NCBI GenBank assembly: GCA_963693085.1 | Contig: OY856410.1 | Span: 886,176,835 to 886,240,834 of the forward strand | Reading direction: 5' to 3' | Source: Alisma plantago-aquatica | Taxonomy: Eukaryota > Streptophyta > Magnoliopsida > Alismatales > Alismataceae | DNA length: 64,000 bases | Part shown: piece after piece, positions 57,585-64,000 of the stretch | Numbering within the stretch: the stretch's first letter is position 1 | Layout of the letters: every line of letters begins with the position of its first letter | Program-made: the position numbers and the translations under genes | Notes under the pieces: generated by a model | The model's database searches: none | The model's input: only the letters and a program-made list of their open reading frames with translations | Told to the model about the DNA's origin: nothing

Positions 57585-57975
57585 ACTAGGGTTAGAGTTT
57601 CCCATTTCATGTCAATTGGGAATACTCATCCCATTACCCAGATTAGGGTTATGATTTATCACCATATTAGCCAAGATTAGGGTTGCATGCATTTTACATA
57701 TCATCACCCAGAGATAGGGTCTCGTATCACATCAATACATCATGGTTTCACATCACATTACCCTAAATTAGGGTTCCACTTAGTATCTCCCTAGATTAGG
57801 GTTTACATTCAATAACCCACAATTAGGGTTTACTATTTATCCCAATTAGGGTTTCATATTCCATTACCCATAATTAGGGTTTCTCATATTATTACCCTTA
57901 ATTAGAGTTACAACATTACCCTAGATTAGGGTTTCACTCAGAATTTCCCTGAATTAGGGTTAGGGTTTATCTAAC
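57585..57975. repeat. Interspersed TTAGGGTT (telo-box-like) block in the D LTR
   Basis: About 13 copies of TTAGGGTT or near variants, each preceded by CC(C)AnATT-type sequence and spaced 15-45 bp apart. Six include TTAGGGTTT, the complement of the plant telo-box core AAACCCTAA. The spacing is irregular, so this is not a telomere tract. Confidence 0.85.
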
Positions 57976-58329
57976 CTTCTCGATTAGGTTTTCATGATCT
58001 CTTTACTAAGGATCATACACTAATCACATACTCTACATGATTAAAACTCATGTATGAATTCCTTTTTATCAACCTCTTAACTTGATTAGGTTACATTAAC
58101 CCTTCAATAAAGTACATACAATTATGATTGACATAGTATACCATGTCATTGCTTTCATAAACTTTTTGGGTCAACCATCCTAAAGATACTAATTATTTAA
58201 GTACTTTGGGGATTTAACCTTTGTAATTATCATTGATAATCATATGTATCAACCATTGGAGCAATGTATCAATCATCACCTTAAGTTTCCAATCGATTTG
58301 ATCACATTGGTCCTCCATTCGATTTTGGG

Positions 58330-58930
58330 GTTTCAACACCAAACGGTTTTGAAACTATTTGATTCCAAATCGTACTGATACCGTTTGACCCCAAATGGTT
58401 TCAAGACCGTTTGGACTCAAATGGTCTCAAGACCGTTTGGCCAAACTAGCCTCAAAACCAAGAGGATCAATTGAGGTATCCTTCAACCAATTGAATTAGG
58501 GATTGCTTTGTCAAATTGGCCGTCAATTGAGATATTGAATATTCAATCAATCAACACCATTGGATCTTCCTCATCAACTACAATCAACCTTGGGTCTCCA
58601 AACAGTCCTAAGATCATTTGATCCCAAACAGTTTCAAGACCGTTTGGACTCAAATGGTCTCAAGATTGTTTGGTCCAAGTCAGCTTGAAATCGTTTGGAT
58701 CAATTGAGTTTTCCTTCAACAAATAAATTAGGGTTTCTAATTGGAGGATTATCCATATATTGAATCAATCAATTGGATCCATCGGATTATCATCCAACAT
58801 AATCTAAGGTCCTGACCTCAAATGGTCAACCCATCCATTCAGTCAACTATCCCAAATAGTTTGGAACTCAACCTCCAAACTGTTTGGTGAAACCATTTGG
58901 ACCAAAGTCCATGAAACCGTTTGCAAATAT
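58330..58930. repeat. CCGTTTGG word array in the D LTR
   Basis: Repeated GACCGTTTGGACTCAAATGG-type units (for example CAAGACCGTTTGG near 58408 and 58429, and GACCGTTTGGACTC near 58637) with inverted copies CCAAACGGT near 58340. Many copies have CG replaced by TG or CA (CCATTTGG, GATTGTTTGG). Confidence 0.8.
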
Positions 58931-59711
58931 ATTATATTGAAATGTGTGCTTATGATGATGTCATCATCATCAAGCTTCAACCCTTCGAAATATACTGCCA
59001 TATCCATGGTAATTCCATCAATTAATCAAAGAAAGTGCAACTAGAACAATTGAATCAAATGAATTGAGAAATTGTGTTCAATAACACTGATTAAGGGTTC
59101 AAGTTATATAACCTGCATCCAGTTGTGCTTCAAAACTTGGACCTTCACATAAAAAATGGTGGAAGAAGCTTTTGCAACTCTCCCAAGGCTCGTCCTCAAG
59201 CTTTGGAGTGAAAGTATTGGTTAGGATTGAAGATGGAGTGAAATAGAGAAGAAATCATGCATTGTTTTGTGATTTTCACCATGAATTCAAGGTGAAAGAA
59301 GGTCAAGAAGCTTACCAACAGGTTGGATGTCATCCTATTGATCCTCCAAAGCTCCCTTGGTCTTTTTGTAAGCAAAGAGAAGAAGTGGATTCAAAAAAGC
59401 CTTTGATTTGAGTTGTAAAAGGTGTTTTTATAAGAAAATCAATGAGAGAGAAAATGCCTTATAAAAATCTTTTAATTCCAAAATTAGTGCCACCTCTCCC
59501 CCCTCAATTCCTTTCATGCAAAGATATCTTCCTCACCTCCGAATTCCTCTCCATTATCCATGAATTAAAGAAAAGCAAATTAAGCACCTTAACCTTTATA
59601 AAAATAATATCCATAAATTAGTGGATATTTCTTTTTCTTTTCTTAATGTGAGTGGGTTCTCCACTCACGTAGATATTTCCTTTGCCTTTGCAAGGCACAA
59701 GGACGTCCACA

Positions 59712-59720
59712 CATATATAA
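59712..59720 (-). promoter_or_regulatory. Candidate TATA box in the D LTR
   Basis: TTATATATG on the minus strand, about 600 bp from the U3 end, comparable to the position in C and E. Only one LTR copy is visible. Confidence 0.4.
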
Positions 59721-60320
59721 ACTCAACCATTATAGTTTTGGTTCAAAGGCAATCCAATTAATATAATTATTTTTGCATTAAATTGAATTAGGGTTTCAAT
59801 TATGCCTAAATCTTGATTATTTTAATATCAAGATTCTCTCTCCTTTAAAGAGGTAAAAATGAGACGCTCCCCTCATTTTCTTTGCTCCAAATGATTCCAA
59901 GAAAAAATAGGGACCATTTTGAAGTGGTAATTTACATATTGAACCCTTGGTTTTTGGTAAATTACATATTACACCAAAACTAGGTTTTTAATGTACAAAC
60001 ATTGTTTAATCATCTCTTTCTTGGTACCCAGGATTTCACTAGCCATACCTCTGCATCATCTTTATTCTCATGATGATTCAACACATGAGGAACATATTAT
60101 GATGTAACATTTGCAAATGAACCCCTCAACTTGGTTAAATTGTACTTTAGACCACAAAAATCAAAACATTGTTTTCAACATAGTTCAAAAAGGACTAAAA
60201 TTGAAATATAAGTTCCTCTTGAGCCTTAATTACTTTTCAAAAGATAAGAGAAAGCATCTGATCAACTTTATTAAGAAAAACACCTAGGGTTAAAGCATAA
60301 CCCAGGTTAGGGATGTTACA

Positions 60321-60342
60321 AGTTATCCACCCCTTATAAGGA
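60321..60342 (-). other. Polypurine tract of element D
   Basis: The minus strand reads CCTTATAAGGGGTGGATAACT directly before the 3' LTR start TGTAACATCCC. It contains AAGGGGTGGA, as in element A. Confidence 0.75.
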
Positions 60343-60370
60343 TTTCGTCCCCGAAATCATCAACGAAACA

Positions 60371-61036
60371 TCAAGAGAAAAGAGAAGGGTACTTCCTCCT
60401 CATCTCTTCCTCTAGCTCCCACGTAACTTCTTCAATGCCACGATGATTCCAGAGAACTTTCACAAGACATATGTCTTTCTTTTTCATCTTCTTGATTCTT
60501 CTATCAAGAATCAACACAGGTCCTTCAACATATGATATATCATAATTTAGTTCTACCTCCACAGGTTGCAGAACTAATTCTGTGTTAGGATGACACTTTC
60601 TCAACATGGAGATATGGAACACTGGGTGCAATCTATGCAACTCAGGTGGTAATTCCAGCTTATAGGCTACCTTTCCCATCCTCTCAATAATTGGATAAGG
60701 CCCCATAAATTTAGGAGCTAACTTCCCCTTCTTTCCAAATCTAAGGATACCTTTCCAAGGTGAGACCTTGAGGTATACTCTATCTCCAACTTGGAATTCT
60801 AAAGGTCAACGATGCTTATCAGCATAAGATTTTTATCTATCTTGGGCAGCTTTCAATTGTTGTTGTATCACTTTAATCTTCTCAGTTGTTTGATGTACGA
60901 ACTCAAGACCCAAAAGTTGGTACTCTCCCGTTTCATACCAACATACAAGAGATCTACAATGTCTACCATATAATGCTTCATATGGTGCCATCTCAATACT
61001 ATACTGATAGCTATTATTATAAGCAAATTCTATCAA
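60371..61036 (-). pseudogene. D: integrase C-terminus, chromodomain-like tail and post-core segment
   Basis: Two open pieces in one frame: 60833-61036 (IEFAYNNSYQYSIEMAPYEALYGRHCRS, downstream of the catalytic core) and 60371-60706 (MGPYPIIERMGKVAYKLELP, LHPVFHISMLRK, VKVLWNHRGIEEVTWELEEEM). The stretch between them is interrupted by a stop. It ends at TGA 60371-60373, about 30 bp before the PPT. Its frame differs by one from the upstream integrase core (61060-61416), so an indel lies near 61040-61090. Confidence 0.87.
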
Positions 61037-61059
61037 GCTCAGGTGTAGATCCCAACTCC

Positions 61060-61668
61060 CTACAAACTAAAGGACACATCCCTAAGCAAGTCCTCCAAGG
61101 TTTGTATGGTTCTTTCAGATTGTCTGTCTGTCTGTCGGTGAAAGGTTGTACTAAACCTTAATTTTGTACCCAAAGCCTTATGGATTCTCTCCCAAAAATG
61201 ACTCATGAACTGGGGACCTCTATCAGAAACAATAGTGACTGGAACCCCACGCATCTGCACTATCTCATCTATGTATATCTGTGCAAGCTTCTCAGCAATA
61301 TATGTTGTTTTGATAGGAAGAAAATGTGTTGTCTTAGTCAACCTATCAACTATCACCCAAATGGAATCATGACTTGTGGCTATTCTAGGCAAACCAACCA
61401 CAAAGTCCATGGTCACATGATCCCATTTCCACTATGGTATAGGTAGAGGTTGCATTGTTCCTGCGGGCTTTTGATGTTCAGCTTTAACCTGATGACACAT
61501 CGGACACCACATAACAAACTCAGTTACTTCTTTCTTTAATCGAGGCCACCAATACATATCTTTTAAGTTATGATACATCTTGGTGCTTCCTGGATGCATG
61601 GCATACATTGAAGAATGAGCTTCTTCTAGAACTAACCTCCTTAAGTTACCAACATCAGGTACTACCAT
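61060..61668 (-). pseudogene. D: integrase zinc module and catalytic core
   Basis: Two pieces in one frame separated by a single stop at 61432-61434. The upstream one has HPGSTKMYHNLKDMYWWPRL and CPMCHQVKAEH (HHCC). The downstream one has MDFVVGLPR (Asp), [27 protein letters not shown] (Asp) and SERTIQTLEDLLR (Glu). All three catalytic residues remain. The frame is lost after LLRD. Confidence 0.9.
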
Positions 61669-62250
61669 CCTACCATGGTAACAGACTACCTGATCATCAG
61701 AATAATGGAAGCCATCTTGTTTCTCACTACCATACTCTGACCTGATCTATTGAATCACAGTATCAACTTGCTTTGCTTCCTTAATCTGATGTCTTAGAGT
61801 AGGTTTCACTTGCATCTCAACTAACAACCCGGATAACAATGATACCTTAAGTTTTACATTGTCTTTCCTTAAGGAGATAAACATATCTCTCTTAGAGCAA
61901 ACTAGGGAGTTCAACTAAGCTTTATCTAGGGCCGGTGATGATGATTTCCTACTTAGTGCATCAACTACTACATTGGACATTCCTGGATGGTAATCAATTA
62001 TACAATCATAGTCCTTGATTAACTCCATCCAGCGGCTCTGTCTCATATTCAACTCATGTTGAGAAAAGATATACATTAGATTCTTATGATCTGTGAAAAT
62101 CTGTAATGTCTCTCCATAGAGATAATGTCTCCAAATCTTCAAAGCATGGACCACAGAAGCTAGCTCTAGATCATGTGTCAGATAATTCTCCTCGTGTTTC
62201 TTAAGTTGTCGAGAAGTAAAAGAAATCACTTGCTTATCCTGCATCAACAC
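61669..62250 (-). pseudogene. D: RNase H and tether to integrase
   Basis: The open piece 61915-62250 has [61 protein letters not shown] and [11 protein letters not shown]. The first RNase H Asp lies just upstream, at the end of the RT piece (VFCDASKNG). 61669-61914 is the linker to integrase, broken by stops, with short recognisable stretches only. Confidence 0.87.
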
Positions 62251-62256
62251 ACATCC

Positions 62257-63024
62257 TTAACCGTTCTTGGATGCGTCACAGAAAACTATATATCCCTTTC
62301 CCTGTTCGGGTAACACCAGCACACGTGAACTGGTTAACCTTTCTTTCAGCAACTGGAAGGAATGTTGACACTTGTCATTCCAGACAAAAGGAACCTCCTT
62401 CCTAGTCAACTTGGTTAGGGGTAAAGCTATAGAACTAAAGTTCTTAATGAACCTCCTGTAATAGCCTGCCAGTCCTAGGAAACTGTGTATCTCCATTGGT
62501 GTCTTAGGCTGTTCCCATTGTAGGACAGATTCTACCTTCTTAGGATCAACACAAATACCTGAGGCAGATATTACATGTCCAAGAAAAGAAACTTCTGGTA
62601 GCCAGAACTCGCATTTGCTAAACTTAGCATACAACTCATGCTCTCTTAGCAAAGTCAAAGCCTGACAGAGGTGTTGCTCATGCTGTTGAGCATCTCTACT
62701 GTATATCAAGATATCATCTATGAAGACTACTATGAACTGATCAAGAAAAGGTTGGAAGATTCTATTCATGAGTTCCATGAATTCATCTGGTACATTAGTT
62801 AGTCCAAACGACATAACTATGAACTCATAGTGACCATACCTAGTTCTAAAGGCAGATTTAGGTATGTCACTTTCTTTGATACACAACTGGTGGTATCCTG
62901 ACCTCAGATGTATCTTAGAAAAGATAGTTGCACCACAGAACTGATCAAACAAGTCATCAATCCTTGGCAGAGGATACTTGTTCTTTATAGTTACTTTATT
63001 GAATTGCCTATAATCGATGCATAA
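62257..63024 (-). pseudogene. D: reverse transcriptase
   Basis: 231 open codons (62257-62952): [25 protein letters not shown], then [19 protein letters not shown] at 62713-62724, [20 protein letters not shown] and [18 protein letters not shown], ending at a stop at 62257-62259 just after CDASKNG. The usual first catalytic Asp in the SKxDLRSG motif reads His here (SKIHLRSG), a substitution that would by itself abolish activity. Confidence 0.9.
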
Positions 63025-63384
63025 TCACATAGACCCATCCTTTTTCTTAACAAAGAGGACCGGAGCACCCCATGGAGAAGTACTCAGTCGGATAAAACCC
63101 TTCTCAAGCAACTCCTGTAGTTGTTTCTTGAGCTCTGCCATCTCAGCAGGTGCCATTCTATATGGTATTTGTGCTATTGGTTGTGTGCCCGGGATTAGAT
63201 TAATCTCAAAATCAATTTCTCGGGGCAGTGGAACTCTTGGAAGTTCCTCAGGAAATACATCCTCAAACTCCCTAACTATCGTAACTTCAGAAAGATGAGG
63301 GCTCTCCATGGTGGTATCTACCACATGTGCCAATAATGCAAAGCATCCCTGTCTCATCAACTTCTCAGCTACCATAGTTGACAC
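63025..63384 (-). pseudogene. D: protease-RT linker and RT N-terminus
   Basis: 119 open codons: EKLMRQGCFALLAHVVDT, then [33 protein letters not shown], and the RT start [32 protein letters not shown]. Same frame as the RT piece downstream but one frame away from the protease piece upstream, so an indel lies near 63390-63440. Confidence 0.88.
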
Positions 63385-64000
63385 TAAATAGGTTGGAAGG
63401 ATCTTTCTGTCTCCCTGAAAGATCCATGTGTCACCGTTGTCTTAAACACAACCTTCTTGGAATCACAATCTAATACAACCTTATACTTCTCTATGGTATC
63501 CATTCTGAGAATTATATCGAACCCGTGCATTTCAAGTGGTATAGGATCCACCTGAATGCGATGATCAGAAAAGGAAAGATTGCAGGGAGAACACACCTCC
63601 CACGAAACTGCAGATCCCAACAAAGGTGTTTCTAACAACAAGCTATCTACTCTATGACTGACAATCATGTTGCAGTCATGTATCACTTCTCGAGTGATAA
63701 AGGAATGCGTAGCACCCATATCAATTAAAACAGATACAAAGCAGGATAAAGACATATCAAAATAAAATAGTTTCATCTGACCTGTCACAACTCGTGGATT
63801 AACCACTGCCTCGGGCTGATTCATTGCATAGAATCTCACCGTTGCCTGCTGTTGGTCCTGCGCTCTATTATTGGATGCAGAAGATCCTGCTTGGGACGCC
63901 TATCCATGTCCTCGGGTACCACTAGAAAATGATTTTCTCTGAGAGCCTTGCTGACTCTGTCTCGGGGGTTGATTCACCACTACATTTCCTGTTGGGAAAT
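63384..64000 (-). pseudogene. D: aspartic protease and gag C-terminus
   Basis: The open piece 63384-63839 has VLIDMGATHSFITREV (catalytic Asp, DMG form) and GFDIILRMDTIEKYKVVLDC (ILGMD with Gly to Arg). Upstream, 63840-64000 translates to a Ser/Gln/Gly-rich linker between the nucleocapsid and the protease, with one stop. The rest of gag lies beyond the window. Confidence 0.87.

Larger units (their letters stand above)
55719..60320 (-). repeat. 3' LTR of element D (4602 bp)
   Basis: TGTATGAGTCATCC to GGATGTTACA. The left end shares short blocks with B and C LTRs (for example CCTGAGAGTACAGAGATGAC near 56020 and GGGTGAGACAATT near 56200). A telomere-like TTAGGGTT block (57585-57975) and a CCGTTTGG block (58330-58930) are inside. 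No coding ORF. Confidence 0.88.
55719..64000 (-). mobile_element. Element D: Ty3/gypsy element, truncated by the window edge
   Basis: The left (3') LTR is 55719-60320, followed by a PPT and minus-strand pol running to the protease-gag junction at the window end; gag, PBS and the 5' LTR lie beyond. Protein motifs and LTR blocks are close to C. Inserted into the E LTR; the putative target sequence on the left is TAACA (55714-55718) and its partner is outside. Confidence 0.9.

Noticed and set aside
57585..57975. Telomere tract
   Set aside because: TTAGGGTT copies are separated by 15-45 bp of other sequence and lie within an LTR with retrotransposon on both sides.

Overview
This window is plant nuclear DNA made almost entirely of LTR retrotransposons inserted into one another. 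I see no host gene, rRNA, tRNA or CRISPR. Pointers to an angiosperm with a retrotransposon-rich genome are: tRNA-iMet-type primer binding sites, a Sirevirus with an extra env-like third ORF, several chromodomain-type Ty3/gypsy elements with very long (3.3-4.6 kb) LTRs, and plant-type TATA boxes in the LTRs. I cannot name the species. Element names used here (Copia-1, A, B, S, C, D, E) are local labels.

Layout. (1) 1-4863: 3' part of an old, heavily decayed Ty1/copia element (Copia-1, + strand) ending in an LTR of about 2.1 kb. (2) 4864-5616: 0.75 kb of AT-rich spacer with nothing recognisable. (3) From 5617: Ty3/gypsy element A on the minus strand, with its 3' LTR at 5617-8879, frameshifted gag-pol at about 8916-13595, a PBS at 13826-13838 and its 5' LTR starting at 13842. 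That 5' LTR is split twice. (4) The first split is element B (14912-51333, minus strand), which lacks a recognisable RT/IN and carries a large 33-bp minisatellite in its interior. Its left LTR is interrupted by a Sirevirus S (16396-27472, + strand, perfect 5-bp target duplication). Its right LTR is interrupted by Ty3/gypsy C (36735-49103, minus strand). (5) A's 5' LTR resumes at 51339 and is split again at 52818 by the LTR of element E (+ strand, same broad family as C). (6) E's LTR is broken at 55719 by Ty3/gypsy D (minus strand), whose 4.6-kb 3' LTR and pol run to the window edge.

The nesting is supported by arithmetic. With the insertions removed, the two B LTRs are both 4480 bp. A's split right LTR lines up with its intact left LTR across both break points. 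Sampled LTR-pair divergence falls with nesting depth: roughly 9% for A, 4-5% for B, about 3.5% for C outside CG-dense parts, and about 1.5% for S.

Genes and mechanism. S is the youngest element and the only one with long intact ORFs: Gag of 681 aa, a Pol broken by two in-frame TAG codons, and an intact 555-aa ORF3. Gag and Pol share one frame, separated by a single TGA. A GT-AG pair flanking that TGA could in principle splice it out in frame. In C, the 4.7-kb gag-pol frame contains no frameshift at all but about 19 in-frame nonsense codons, nearly all explainable by C-to-T change, which points to decay by deamination of methylated cytosine. A second theme is that most LTR families here carry their own array of short, often palindromic, CG-centred words (TCGGCCGA in S, ATCGKGC-type in B, C and E, CCGTTTGG in D, an AACCnnnnGGTT-type palindrome in Copia-1).
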